Below are positions 17,020 to 29,395 of a stretch of DNA of 64,000 nucleotides, piece by piece. Below the pieces are notes generated by a model. That model was not told the origin of the DNA and did no database searches. It saw only the letters and a program-made list of their open reading frames with translations. Origin of the DNA: Pseudomonas sp. GD04091 (GTDB taxonomy: Bacteria > Pseudomonadota > Gammaproteobacteria > Pseudomonadales > Pseudomonadaceae); NCBI RefSeq assembly GCF_029836165.1, contig NZ_JAOEBG010000015.1, forward strand, positions 62,001 to 126,000. The letters run 5' to 3'. Every line of letters starts with the position of its first letter. Position 1 is the first letter of the stretch. The position numbers and the translations under genes are program-made.

Positions 17020-17247
17020 ATGTCCGAACGAGAAATCACCACCCTCCTGTCGCTGATGAGCCAGCGTCAGGCCTGCCTGAGCAGTGCCTGCAAGGAGATC
17101 GCCGACTGGATCGACCGGCAAGGCGATGTGCCCGCCGCCGGCAAGATCCGCGCCAGCCTGAAGGCGCTGGAGGCCGAAGAAGCCCAGGTGCGCAAGACCC
17201 TGACTTCGCTGAACATCGAACGGCCGCTGCCACGCTTTCGTAGCTGA
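17020..17247 (+). CDS. Small coiled-coil-like hypothetical protein (75 aa)
   Basis: A 75-residue soluble, helical, charged protein (MSEREITTLLSLMSQRQACLSSACKEIADWIDRQGD ... ASLKALEAEEAQVRKTLTSLNIERP) with two Cys near the N-terminus. A good GGAGG precedes the ATG. It follows the MFS gene by 15 bp, so it may share its transcript. No known domain; it looks like a conserved Pseudomonas orphan. Confidence 0.7.
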   Translation: MSEREITTLLSLMSQRQACLSSACKEIADWIDRQGDVPAAGKIRASLKALEAEEAQVRKTLTSLNIERPLPRFRS

Positions 17248-17270
17248 GGTTTCTGCAGCCCTTTTGCGAA

Positions 17271-17320
17271 ACAAGGCCGCTCCTGCAAGAGATCGTGGTC
17301 CCTTGCAGGAGCGGCCTTGT
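17271..17320. repeat. REP-type inverted repeat
   Basis: A near-perfect 19-bp inverted repeat (arms 17271-17289 and 17302-17320) with core AAGGCCGCTCCTGCAAG, flanked by CCCTTTTGCG / CGCGAAAAGGG. This is the P. putida-type REP pair; it lies between convergent genes. Confidence 0.9.
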
Positions 17321-17357
17321 GTCCGCGAAAAGGGCGCGTAGCGCCCCCGATGCACGG

Positions 17358-17840
17358 TCAGTGATTCATGTGCATGTGGTCATGCCCGGCACCGGCCTCG
17401 GCGTTCAGCGCACGCACTGGCGCCTGCACCTGCAAGGTTTCCTTCGCACCCTTGGCATCCTCGATGGTCAGGGTCAGCGGCACCTGCTCACCTTCCTTCA
17501 CCTGCTGGTTCAGGCCCATCAGCATCACGTGGTAGCCGTTCGGGTCCAGCTTCACCGCCTTGCCGGCCGGCAGCTCGACGGCCTTGACCTCACGCATGCC
17601 CATCACGTCGCCGTTCATGGTCATCTCGTGCACCTGCACAGTCTTGGCCACCGGCGACGCCACGCCGACCAGCTTGCTGTCGCTGCTGGCGGTCAGGGTC
17701 ATGAAGGCGCCGGTAGCCTGCTGGTGCGGCACGCTGGCGCGCACCCAGGCACCGCTCACGGTGGTCTGGGCGAAGGCAGGCATGGCCAGGGCCAGCAGCG
17801 TCAGGGCGGCCAGGCCGCGCTTGATTGGTTGCATCGACAT
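17358..17840 (-). CDS. PCu(A)C copper chaperone
   Basis: A 160-residue periplasmic copper-binding protein with a signal peptide (MSMQPIKRGLAALTLLALAMPAFAQT). The family Met/His ligands are visible (VHEMTMNGDVMGMREV then GYHVMLMGL), and there is a His/Met-rich tail (GHDHMHMNH). PCu(A)C delivers Cu(I) to the CuA site of cytochrome oxidase with SCO proteins, which matches the SCO gene directly upstream on the same strand (0 bp gap). Confidence 0.93.
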   Translation of the reverse strand: MSMQPIKRGLAALTLLALAMPAFAQTTVSGAWVRASVPHQQATGAFMTLTASSDSKLVGVASPVAKTVQVHEMTMNGDVMGMREVKAVELPAGKAVKLDPNGYHVMLMGLNQQVKEGEQVPLTLTIEDAKGAKETLQVQAPVRALNAEAGAGHDHMHMNH

Positions 17841-18449
17841 TCAGCAGATCTCCATCAGGGTGGCCAGGTCTTCGGCGCATTCCTTGGCGTTCAGGGAGTG
17901 GCCCAGGCTCAGGCGCAAGGTGCCACGTGTATCGTAGACGTAGCTGGTGGACGAGTGAGAGATGGTGTAGGTGTCGCCGGCCGGGACCTTCTCGTAGAAC
18001 ACCTTGAATTCCCTGGCCACCTCGGCGATTTCCTCGGGAGTGCCGGTCAGGGCGATGATCGACGAGTCGAAGGCCTTGACGTAGGCGTCGAGCACTTCGG
18101 GGGTGTCACGCTCCGGGTCCAGGGTGATGAATACCGGCTGGAAGATTTCCTGGTCGCGTCCCCTGAGCATCTTCTTGATCTGCACCACACGCGCCAGCGC
18201 GGTCGGACAGACCGCCGGGCACTGGGTGAAGCCGAAGAAGATCATCGGCATCGAACCGTAGAAACTCGACAGCGTGCAGTCGTTGCCTCGAGTGTCCTTG
18301 AGCTTGAACTTGCGCCCGAGGATTTCGTTGCTCATGTTCTTGCCGTACTTGAAATCCAGGCCTCGGGCCGGGTTGCAACCCGCCAGCAGGCCAAGCCCCA
18401 GTACGCCCATCCCGGCGACTACCGCGCGCCGGGTCAACAGATCAGTCAT
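17841..18449 (-). CDS. SCO1/SenC family protein
   Basis: A 202-residue membrane-anchored or lipoprotein SCO protein (GLLAGC lipobox, C25). The copper-binding CPAVCP motif has C77 and C81 in FFGFTQCPAVCP, and the distal His is in ISHSSTSYV. SCO proteins metallate or reduce the CuA centre of cytochrome c oxidase. The ATG at 18449 is preceded by AGGA and starts a Tat-like MTDLLTRRAVVAG signal; a longer frame upstream is not needed. Forms an operon with PCu(A)C. Confidence 0.92.
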   Translation of the reverse strand: MTDLLTRRAVVAGMGVLGLGLLAGCNPARGLDFKYGKNMSNEILGRKFKLKDTRGNDCTLSSFYGSMPMIFFGFTQCPAVCPTALARVVQIKKMLRGRDQEIFQPVFITLDPERDTPEVLDAYVKAFDSSIIALTGTPEEIAEVAREFKVFYEKVPAGDTYTISHSSTSYVYDTRGTLRLSLGHSLNAKECAEDLATLMEIC

Positions 18450-18633
18450 GGAACCATCCTTTACAGGGAAGGTGCCGACCCCTGGGATGGGCCGGCCAGA
18501 AAACCGGGGCATTCTGTCACGCTCCCCCCGCACCATCCACCCGACATGCGGCTGATCGGGCTGCAGCCCTTTGTTTACGGGGCGCGACCCGTTGTCGCAG
18601 GCCTTGAATCCGTAACACTTTGTTGCTAGGGGG

Positions 18634-19344
18634 TCAGTGCACATTCGCCTGCGCGGTGCTCATGCGATCGGCAATTCGCGGACAGCCATTGAGGTCCACC
18701 GCCTGCTGCCAGTACTCACGTCGCATCGGCGAATCCCTGCGGCCAGCCTTGTGTCCCAGCAGCCGATAGAGTTCGGCCTTGTAGGCCGTGGCCTCTCCCC
18801 ACTGCAAGCGATTGTCCTTGGGGTCTGGCTTGAAGCATTCGAACCAGACCGCCGGCTGCGGATAGTAACTGGCGAACTGCGGGAAGTCGGCCAGCGCCTT
18901 CTGCAGGGCCGGCAGGTACGCCGGGCCATCCACGTAACCGATGCAATCGGTGCTCACGCGCAGCGCCGCGGGAGCGAAGCCTTGTTCCAGGCTGTCGGTC
19001 ATCAGCTTGCAGGTCGTGGCCACGTCCACGGAAGGTTCATAGGCGAAGTAGTAGAGCGCTAGACGATACTGAGCCACGGCATGGCCCTGGGCCGCTGCCT
19101 GTTGCAACTGTACAAGCGCCGGATCGCGCTCCTTGCGCAACGCCGCAGCGTCCGCTGCAAGCGCCTGCGCAGGCGTACCCGCCAGGGAGCGCTGGACCAG
19201 TTCGAGCAGGCGTGGTTCCAGCGCATCCAGGGTCGTCACGGCCTCGCGATATTGCTCGTCGGTACCGCCCGGTGGCTGGTAGCTGGCCAACGCCTGCGCG
19301 CAGGCTAACGACAACGGGATCAGCAATGCATGCCGGGCTTTCAT
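18634..19344 (-). CDS. Secreted Sel1/TPR-like hypothetical protein
   Basis: A 236-residue protein with a signal peptide (MKARHALLIPLSLACAQALAS). The mature part is helical, with a Sel1-like segment (LQQAAAQGHAVAQYRLALYYFAYEP ... LMTDSLEQGFAPAALRVSTDCIGYVDG) and several cysteines. Sel1-like repeats usually mediate protein contacts in the periplasm. It is upstream of the SCO operon on the same strand with a 184-bp gap, so probably separate. Function unknown. Confidence 0.75.
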   Translation of the reverse strand: MKARHALLIPLSLACAQALASYQPPGGTDEQYREAVTTLDALEPRLLELVQRSLAGTPAQALAADAAALRKERDPALVQLQQAAAQGHAVAQYRLALYYFAYEPSVDVATTCKLMTDSLEQGFAPAALRVSTDCIGYVDGPAYLPALQKALADFPQFASYYPQPAVWFECFKPDPKDNRLQWGEATAYKAELYRLLGHKAGRRDSPMRREYWQQAVDLNGCPRIADRMSTAQANVH

Positions 19345-19394
19345 ACCGAGCGTCCTTGTTCAGTAAAGGGAAGAGAGAGACTTGATGCAGCGCG

Positions 19395-19450
19395 GGGCAA
19401 GCCCGCCCCCACAGAGAAAAGCTGCAGGAGCGGGCTCGTCCCGCGACGGC
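19395..19450. repeat. Degenerate REP-like inverted repeat
   Basis: GCGGGGCAAGCCCGCCCCCACAG followed after about 10 nt by CTGCAGGAGCGGGCTCGTCCCGCG. It is an imperfect inverted repeat of REP type between the Sel1-like gene and nfuA. Confidence 0.6.
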
Positions 19451-19464
19451 GTCACCACTGTCGA

Positions 19465-20049
19465 TCAGTAGTACGCGTTTTCCTTCTGACTATGGTCAGT
19501 CACGTCACGCACGCCCTTGAGCTGCGGGATGCGCTCGAGCAGGGTGCGCTCGATGCCTTCCTTCAGCGTCACATCGGCCTGGCCGCAGCCCTGGCAGCCA
19601 CCGCCGAATTGCAGCACGGCAATGCCATCGTCGACCACGTCCACCAGGCTCACGGCGCCGCCGTGGCTGGCCAGACCGGGGTTGATCTCGGTCTGCAGGT
19701 AGTAGTTGATGCGCTCGTTGATCGGGCTGTCCTCATTGACCATCGGCACCTTGGCGTTCGGCGCCTTGATGGTCAGCTGGCCGCCCATGCGGTCGGTGGC
19801 GTAGTCCACCAGCGCGTCCTCGAGGAACGGCACGCTGACCGCGTCGAGGTAGGCGGTGAAACTCTTCAGGCCCACCGGTTCGTCGTCAGGCTTTTCTTCG
19901 CCCGGCTTGCAGTAGGCGATGCAGGTCTCGGCGTACTGGGTGCCCGGCTGGGTAATGAAAATACGGATGCCGATGCCAGGCGTGTTCTGCTTGGAGAGCA
20001 GATCGGCCAGGTAATCATGGGCGGCGTCGGTAATGGTTATAGCGCTCAT
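19465..20049 (-). CDS. nfuA: Fe-S biogenesis protein NfuA
   Basis: A 194-residue cytoplasmic carrier that transfers [4Fe-4S] clusters to target enzymes under stress. The N-terminal half is a degenerate A-type scaffold domain (MSAITITDAAHDYLADLLSKQ) and the C-terminal half is an Nfu domain with the cluster-binding motif CQGCGQADVTLKEGIE. The length fits NfuA. Single gene. Confidence 0.96.
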   Translation of the reverse strand: MSAITITDAAHDYLADLLSKQNTPGIGIRIFITQPGTQYAETCIAYCKPGEEKPDDEPVGLKSFTAYLDAVSVPFLEDALVDYATDRMGGQLTIKAPNAKVPMVNEDSPINERINYYLQTEINPGLASHGGAVSLVDVVDDGIAVLQFGGGCQGCGQADVTLKEGIERTLLERIPQLKGVRDVTDHSQKENAYY

Positions 20050-20106
20050 GGAAGTTCCTCACAGACTTGCCGGCAGTGTACGCCAAGCCGGCCCCTGAAC
20101 AAAGTC

Positions 20107-21141
20107 CTAGCATTTGACTCGGGAAAGCGCCAACGCCGGCTCCCGCGCCGAATCCGTCGCGATCCAGGCCTTGAGCCGCCCGTACAGGCCACGTTCCAGC
20201 CATTGGTAGCTGAACCACGACATTAGTCCGATTGACGGCACGCACAAAGCGAACACCAGATAGGGGCTCAGGCCCAGCCGCTCATGCACGAACAGCCCGG
20301 CGTACAGCACCAGCACATGGATCAGGTACACCGAATAGGAGCAATCACCCAGCGCCTTGAGCACCCGGTTGCCCTTGAAACAGGGCTCCAGGGCGATGAA
20401 CGCCAGTACCACCAGCGCGCTGGGCAGTCCCCAGTGCAACAGGCGCGGCGAGGCATCCAGGTGATACAGGGCGAATCCTGCCAGGCCGAGCAGCCCCAGC
20501 GGCAGCCACAACCCCTTGCGGATCAACCCACGGCGGTACAGCACGCCCAGGCCAATCCCCAGCAGGAACTCGTAGACGATGTCGTTGTTGTAGAAGCGGC
20601 TGAGCACGCCCAGCCGACCCAGCACTTCGCTGACCAGCAGCAATGCCGCCGTCACCAGCAGCAGGTGATGACGCTGACGCACCAGGAAGGCCAGGCCGAA
20701 CAACAGGTAGAAGAACATTTCGAAGTTCAGTGTCCAGCCGACGTTGAGCGTCGGGTACAGGCCGTAGCCACCCGGGTTCTGCGCCGGAATGAACAGCAGC
20801 GAAAGCAGCAGGTGCTGCCACTCGAACACCTGGTGCGGCATCCAGCGGCTGGCGATCAGCATCAGCACGGCCATCAGCAGGGTGTAGAACCAGTAGGCGG
20901 GGACGATGCGCAGTGCGCGGTTGAGCAGGAACTGCCCGGGGGCGATGTCCTTGTCGCGGGTCGAGAGGTAGATCACCAGGCCGCTGATCACGAAGAAGAT
21001 GTCCACCCCGACCGCGCCGCGGTCGGCCAGCAACTGGCCGATGGGGCCGGTGGCGTGGAAGTCGAAGAAGATCTGCATGAAGTGGTGGCAGACCACCACC
21101 CAGGCGGCGAATGCCCGAAGAGCCTGAAGCGAATACAGCAT
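20107..21141 (-). CDS. Acyltransferase 3 family membrane protein
   Basis: A 344-residue, about ten-helix inner-membrane acyltransferase (OafA/ExoZ type) that O-acylates surface polysaccharides or similar. Family motifs are LQALRAFAAWVVVCHH (with the essential His pair) at the N-terminus, then AVGVDIFFVISGLVIY and NRALRIVPAYWFYT. The ATG at 21141 starts directly at MLYSLQALRAFAAW; the preceding region is a REP element, which excludes longer starts. The accepting glycan is unknown. Confidence 0.9.
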   Translation of the reverse strand: MLYSLQALRAFAAWVVVCHHFMQIFFDFHATGPIGQLLADRGAVGVDIFFVISGLVIYLSTRDKDIAPGQFLLNRALRIVPAYWFYTLLMAVLMLIASRWMPHQVFEWQHLLLSLLFIPAQNPGGYGLYPTLNVGWTLNFEMFFYLLFGLAFLVRQRHHLLLVTAALLLVSEVLGRLGVLSRFYNNDIVYEFLLGIGLGVLYRRGLIRKGLWLPLGLLGLAGFALYHLDASPRLLHWGLPSALVVLAFIALEPCFKGNRVLKALGDCSYSVYLIHVLVLYAGLFVHERLGLSPYLVFALCVPSIGLMSWFSYQWLERGLYGRLKAWIATDSAREPALALSRVKC

Positions 21142-21199
21142 GAAATACCCTGTGATCGGCGGTGCATTGAGGCCCGGCGAGCGCTTCGCGCTCGTTTCG

Positions 21200-21254
21200 C
21201 CGGCAAGCCGGCTCCCACAGGATTCGCGCACACCTGTGGGAGCCGGCTTGCCGG
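21200..21254. repeat. REP-type perfect inverted repeat
   Basis: A perfect 22-bp inverted repeat (21200-21221 and 21233-21254) with an 11-nt loop; the core is AAGCCGGCTCCCACAGG. This is the second REP class in the window. Confidence 0.9.
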
Positions 21255-21333
21255 TGATGGGCTGCAAAAGCAGTCCCCGGGGCCTACCTACCGATTCCGA
21301 CCCCATTGGCGCCGCAAAGGTCAGGCCGACCGA

Positions 21334-23634
21334 TCAGAGGTTCTCGTAGCGGTTCATGTCCAGCACGCCCGCCTCCACCGGCTCGGTCTCCTTGATATAG
21401 CTGTTCAGGTCGTGGAAGTAGCGCCAGAACTCGGGGTGGCTGCGGCGCACGCCCCAACGCATGACGACGCGCTCGAACTTCGCCGTGTCATCGCGCGCGG
21501 CCTCCATGTCCTCGACAAACTCCGGCACATCGGCCGCCGGGATGTTGAAGATGAAGTTGGGATAGCTGCTGAGCACGCCCGGATACAGCGTCAGGGTGTC
21601 CAGCCCCGGCTGGTAACGATAGGCCTCGCCCAGCAGGAACGCGACGTTGCTGTGGGCACGGTTGCGCAGCAGGCTGTAGACCTGACGCTGGCCGCCCTGC
21701 CCTTCGATGCGCAGCATGGTCGCCTCGGGCAGCTGGCCGATCACCTTGAGCCCCGCGGCCGGACGCGAGACCAGGCGGCTGAGCGACTGCTCGACATCTC
21801 GGAATTGCGCCGAAATCGCAGGGCGCGAGCAGTAGGCGCCCAGGCAGCGGTTGATCGGATCGGGCGCCGCGTTCAGGCTGGCGGTGCGCTGCAGCAGCTT
21901 GAGGCCGAAGTCACGCTTGGGATCGTGCTTGTCCAGCTTCAGTGCGCTCGGGGTACTGGTGTCGATATCCTCGTAGTCCAGCCACATCTTCACCTTGCCG
22001 CTGTTCTGGTACCAGTCGCTGAGGATCGCGCCGCGCTTGCCGGCCGGCATCAGGCGCAGGAAGTTGACCTCGGCGCCATTGCGGATCAAGTCGAAGTACA
22101 GGCGCGTCTGCAACTGGTGCGAGACGTTGCCGAACACGTCGAAGTTCACCGCCAGCTGGTAGTAGGTACGCTCGAACAGCGGATAGTCGAACAGCCACAT
22201 CGTCAGCGGTACGTCACCGATCAGGCCCTTGGTCACCGAGGCGCTGTCGAAGTGGCGGAAGATGCTCAGCAGGGCGTTGTCGTTGCCAGCCCACAGCGTC
22301 GACCAGCTGGGCGCCGGCTGCTCGGCATAGGCGTCACGACGCAGCGCTTCGTATTCATTGCGCTTGTCGCGGTAGGCGTGCCACAAGCTCAGCACGCTGC
22401 CGACATCGTCGATCTGCCCCGGCATGGCCAGCAGCGGCGTGGCCTCGCCCCGATACTTGGCGTCGGTGACATAGAGGTCGTGGGCCGGCTCCTGGAACAG
22501 CGCCCAGAAGTTGTCGCGGATCACGTCGGTGGCGATCTGCCCGCGGCACACCGGGCCGCGGATGAAGGTGCGCACGAAGTATTCGGCGTTGTCCAGCATG
22601 AACTGGTAGCGCGCCACGGCCGGAATCGCCTCGAACGTCTCGAACGGGTTGGCGCGGTGGCGCGGGCCGTAACCGGGCAGCGCGGTGGCGTGCCAGTCGC
22701 CGCTGTAGAACAGCTGCTTGACCCGCTTGAGCTTCTGCGGCCCCATTGGGTAGGTGATGTGGGTCTTGTGCACGATCACGCCCTGCACCGGGATCAGGCG
22801 GTAATAGAAGTCGGTGCCTGGCGGGTCGTTGGGTCGGCGCGTGGCGATCAGGTCCACCGGCTGGCCGCTCGGGGTGCGCGAGCGCACCCACTGGAAGAAG
22901 TGGCCCTGCTCGCCGCCGACGAAGTGAATGTGAGCCAGGAACAGGTGTTCGTACAGCCAGCGGCCGACCAGCGCCTCGGTCGAGCCCGGACGATTGAGCA
23001 ACTCTTCCCATTCGGCGATCTGCTTCGCTTCCACCGCGCTGGGCTGGATCGGCGTCTTCTCCACCGGGGCACCAGCGGCCAGCCAGCGCTGCAGGGTCTG
23101 ATATTCCTGATCGGTCAGGCCGGTGACCGCCAGCGGCATGCCCTCTTTGGGGTGGACGCCGGCATAGGCATCGAACTCGTGCGGCAGTGGGCACATGTTG
23201 TTGCGATTGAGCCCCAGGACGATCTCTTCGGGCAGCTTGGCATTGGGCGTGAGCGGGGTCTTGTGGCCCAGCTCGAGCATGCGCGCCATCAGCGCCGCCT
23301 GGTCGCCCTGCTTGTCCAGCACCGAGTAGAAGCCCTGCTTGCGCCAGCCCGCCTCGTCGCGGGCATCGTAGAACAGCCGCGTGGTGGGCACGGCCTGGCT
23401 ACGCTCGCCCTGGTAGACCGGCACCTTGGAAGCCCCCCGCTCGGCGCCCTCGGCGCTGCCCAGGTTGAGCTGGCAGGCCGCGTCGTTGCAGGCGTGGCAG
23501 GCTACGCATTTCTCGGTGAAGATCGGTTGGATATCCCGCGTGTATGAGATCGTCGGGCTCGATTGGGGGGCCTGCCCGAACGCCGCGCCACTGATGAGCA
23601 AGGCGAAGGCGCTGGCAAGTATGCGATGCAGCAT
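21334..23634 (-). CDS. cti: Fatty acid cis/trans isomerase Cti
   Basis: A 766-residue periplasmic haem protein that converts cis- to trans-unsaturated fatty acids in membrane phospholipids, the rapid solvent-stress response of Pseudomonas. It has a signal peptide (MLHRILASAFALLISGAAFG) and a cytochrome c-type haem site C43-V-A-C46-H47. The length and the C-terminal sequence match known Cti proteins. The start at 23634 gives a normal signal peptide; a longer frame to 23754 would not. It is divergent from metH, as in other pseudomonads. Confidence 0.96.
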   Translation of the reverse strand: MLHRILASAFALLISGAAFGQAPQSSPTISYTRDIQPIFTEKCVACHACNDAACQLNLGSAEGAERGASKVPVYQGERSQAVPTTRLFYDARDEAGWRKQGFYSVLDKQGDQAALMARMLELGHKTPLTPNAKLPEEIVLGLNRNNMCPLPHEFDAYAGVHPKEGMPLAVTGLTDQEYQTLQRWLAAGAPVEKTPIQPSAVEAKQIAEWEELLNRPGSTEALVGRWLYEHLFLAHIHFVGGEQGHFFQWVRSRTPSGQPVDLIATRRPNDPPGTDFYYRLIPVQGVIVHKTHITYPMGPQKLKRVKQLFYSGDWHATALPGYGPRHRANPFETFEAIPAVARYQFMLDNAEYFVRTFIRGPVCRGQIATDVIRDNFWALFQEPAHDLYVTDAKYRGEATPLLAMPGQIDDVGSVLSLWHAYRDKRNEYEALRRDAYAEQPAPSWSTLWAGNDNALLSIFRHFDSASVTKGLIGDVPLTMWLFDYPLFERTYYQLAVNFDVFGNVSHQLQTRLYFDLIRNGAEVNFLRLMPAGKRGAILSDWYQNSGKVKMWLDYEDIDTSTPSALKLDKHDPKRDFGLKLLQRTASLNAAPDPINRCLGAYCSRPAISAQFRDVEQSLSRLVSRPAAGLKVIGQLPEATMLRIEGQGGQRQVYSLLRNRAHSNVAFLLGEAYRYQPGLDTLTLYPGVLSSYPNFIFNIPAADVPEFVEDMEAARDDTAKFERVVMRWGVRRSHPEFWRYFHDLNSYIKETEPVEAGVLDMNRYENL

Positions 23635-23808
23635 GTGCCGAATGTCCTGGTTACTTGAAGCCATCACGATGTGCCTGGCGGGTCCTGAGGTGTTGGGAGG
23701 CGCGCAACAACATGAGGGAAATTCATGCAAATGGGCGATACGCCTAAAATCCATGCAGCTTTGTTATTATTCGGCACCTTCTGATTTTTGCCCGACCAGG
23801 TAGTTCCT

Positions 23809-27516
<3,708 letters not shown>

Positions 27517-27523
27517 CCCCGTG

Positions 27524-27544
27524 GGAGCGGGCTTTCCCCGCTCC
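27524..27544 (+). terminator. Stem-loop after metH
   Basis: GGAGCGGG / CCCGCTCC, an 8-bp stem with a 5-nt loop, 7 bp after the metH stop codon. The T-run is weak. Confidence 0.6.
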
Positions 27545-27603
27545 TGCGTTCCTCTCAGGATTACCTACACTGTCCCTGATTGCCTCTGACCAAGGAGCCA
27601 CTC

Positions 27604-27822
27604 ATGGACGACCGCACCCCGGGCAAACCGCCCACCTTCTGGCAAATGCTGCAAAGCATCCTCGCCGCCGCCTTCGGCGTGCAGAGCGGCAAGAACCGCG
27701 CGCGCGATTTCACCTATGGCAAGGCCAGCCACTTCATCGTGATGGGCACGTTGTTCACCCTGATCTTCATCTTCGTGCTGATCGGGCTGGTGCAACTGGC
27801 CATGCATCTGACGGCGCGCTAG
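27604..27822 (+). CDS. DUF2970 membrane protein (72 aa)
   Basis: A 72-residue protein with a DUF2970 core (FWQMLQSILAAAFGVQSGKNRARDF) followed by a C-terminal transmembrane helix (FIVMGTLFTLIFIFVLIGLVQLAMHL). AAGGAG precedes the ATG at good spacing. It is a conserved proteobacterial orphan that usually follows metH in pseudomonads. Function unknown. Confidence 0.85.
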   Translation: MDDRTPGKPPTFWQMLQSILAAAFGVQSGKNRARDFTYGKASHFIVMGTLFTLIFIFVLIGLVQLAMHLTAR

Positions 27823-27842
27823 CACGCGCAGGCAAACGCAAG

Positions 27843-27871
27843 CCGCCCGCGGATATCCCGTCCGCGGGCGG
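27843..27871. terminator. Strong GC-rich terminator-like hairpin
   Basis: A perfect 11-bp stem (CCGCCCGCGGA / TCCGCGGGCGG) with a 7-nt loop, 20 bp after the DUF2970 gene. It probably serves that gene and perhaps the convergent small gene ending at 27906. Confidence 0.7.
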
Positions 27872-27905
27872 TTCAGGTGCGTTTCACGGTCTGAAGCGGT
27901 ATCCG

Positions 27906-28019
27906 CTACTGATGGCTGACCCAATACACGGCAGTGACCACCACCAGCACGATCAGGCACAGGATCGCCCAGGCATCGACGCTGCTGTCAGCTTTGCGGA
28001 TCTTGGTAGAGTTTCCCAT
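27906..28019 (-). CDS. 37-residue single-span membrane protein
   Basis: A small gene encoding MGNSTKIRKADSSVDAW, then a hydrophobic span ending VYWVSHQ. The span AWAILCLIVLVVVTAVYWV is one transmembrane helix with positive residues before it. AGAGGCA lies 5 nt before the ATG, a clear ribosome-binding site. A terminator-like hairpin lies just beyond its 3' end. I recognise no family, but the start signals and composition support a real gene. Confidence 0.65.
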   Translation of the reverse strand: MGNSTKIRKADSSVDAWAILCLIVLVVVTAVYWVSHQ

Positions 28020-28102
28020 TGCATTGCCTCTTGTAGTGTTTATGGGAATGCACTTCAAGCAGCAGTTAAGTCCAGCAATGCCCTTCGCTCAAGCAGGGTC
28101 TT

Positions 28103-29179
28103 TCAATAGTCGACGGGTGACGTGAGAAACGGGTAGCGAAAGTCCGCGGCACGCCCCTCGGCGCTGTAGCGGTGAAAGTCGATGCCGTAGCCACCCTGCT
28201 CCAGCAACTGCAGCCAGCGTCGCGCCTTGACCGGATCGATCAGTTGCAAGGCCGGCACACGGTGTTCGCGCAGGCCATCGCGGTCCAACGCCAACCCTTG
28301 GGCATCGTCATGCAGCATGACCATGGCCCAGCCGCCCAGGCTGAAGTGCCCCCCCATCAGCACGCTCAGGCGCCCGTCGATGCGGGCGCGCAGGGCCTCG
28401 GGCGAGCTGTTGACCGCGCTGAACAGCACGTCGCGCCCAGGCACCTTGCCCGCGGCCTCGAACGCCTGCATGGCGCCGAACGCCATCTCGTCGTTGGCCG
28501 ACCACACCAGTTTCGTGTGCGGATAGCGCTTGAGCAGCATCTGCGCCTGCTCGAAGGCCCGCTGGCGACTCCAGCCGCCATACACCACCTGCCGCAGGCG
28601 CACCTGGGGATGGTCCGCCAGGGCCCGGCGCATGCCCTGCTCACGCAAGCGCGAGGCCGGCGTGGTGTTGATGCCGGCAAAGGCCAGCAAGTCCACGCGC
28701 TCGGTCGTCGCCGGCAACTGCGCGATCATCGCGCCGAGCATCTGGTAGCCAGCCTCTTCGTCGTTGCCGGTGAGCGTGCCGAGCACCTGGGCGTACTTCT
28801 CCGGCTGCGCCTGGATGCTGCTCGCCTGGCTGTCGGTCAGACCGTTGTTGACCAGGAACAGCTTCACCCCGGTGCCACGCGACAGGCGGATGATTTCCGG
28901 CGCCACGTACTGTTCGTTGACCACTACCAGATAATCCGGGCGTCGCGCCCCCTGCAGCACCGCACGGGCCTGGGACAGGGCGAGATCCGCGCGGCGTTCG
29001 CTGTACTGCACGCGCAGATCCATGCCCAGGTCCGTCGCGGCGGCCTGCATGAAGCGCGAATAATCGACCCAGAAGGTTTCGTTGGAATATCCCGGATTGA
29101 GAAACACCACCGAAGCGGCCTGTGCGCTCGCTGCCAGCGGCAGACTCAGGCACAGGCTCTGGCACAAGGCCTTGAGCAT
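28103..29179 (-). CDS. Solitary periplasmic sugar-binding-like protein
   Basis: A 358-residue periplasmic protein with a signal peptide (MLKALCQSLCLSLPLAASAQA) and a type I periplasmic-binding fold (Peripla_BP_4): VVFLNPGYSNETFWVDYSRFMQAAATDLG, VWSANDEMAFGAMQAFEAAGKVPGRDV. No permease or ATPase gene is adjacent, so it may serve a chemoreceptor or sensor rather than an ABC importer. An AGGGA site precedes the ATG. Ligand unknown. Confidence 0.8.
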   Translation of the reverse strand: MLKALCQSLCLSLPLAASAQAASVVFLNPGYSNETFWVDYSRFMQAAATDLGMDLRVQYSERRADLALSQARAVLQGARRPDYLVVVNEQYVAPEIIRLSRGTGVKLFLVNNGLTDSQASSIQAQPEKYAQVLGTLTGNDEEAGYQMLGAMIAQLPATTERVDLLAFAGINTTPASRLREQGMRRALADHPQVRLRQVVYGGWSRQRAFEQAQMLLKRYPHTKLVWSANDEMAFGAMQAFEAAGKVPGRDVLFSAVNSSPEALRARIDGRLSVLMGGHFSLGGWAMVMLHDDAQGLALDRDGLREHRVPALQLIDPVKARRWLQLLEQGGYGIDFHRYSAEGRAADFRYPFLTSPVDY

Positions 29180-29395
29180 GCGGTTACATCCCTGCGATAC
29201 AAACGCCCGATTATAGCCATCCGATGCCCCTGAGCGGACAAATGCCAGTCAGTCTCACTTAGTCCAAATGGTTCTTTTCATATGCAAAAACATCACTTTA
29301 GCGCATAAACCCACTCTGCTATCGTTCCCCCGCTCCGACCCGGAGTGCGCGGCCGTGCGCGCGATTAGCTGCATGCAGCCTGAGACAGGACTTAT

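Noticed and set aside
20284..23547. Very long open frame on the plus strand opposite cti and the acyltransferase
   Set aside because: It is the antisense shadow of two well-supported genes, shows the Gln/His/Arg-rich composition typical of high-GC shadows, and has no domain.
23635..23808. Possible cobalamin riboswitch upstream of metH
   Set aside because: The 170-bp region shows no B12-box-like sequence or the expected stem arrangement.
28195..28210. Partial copy of the TGCTGGAGCAGCAA word
   Set aside because: It lies inside a coding sequence as Leu-Leu-Glu-Gln codons, so it is expected by codon use.
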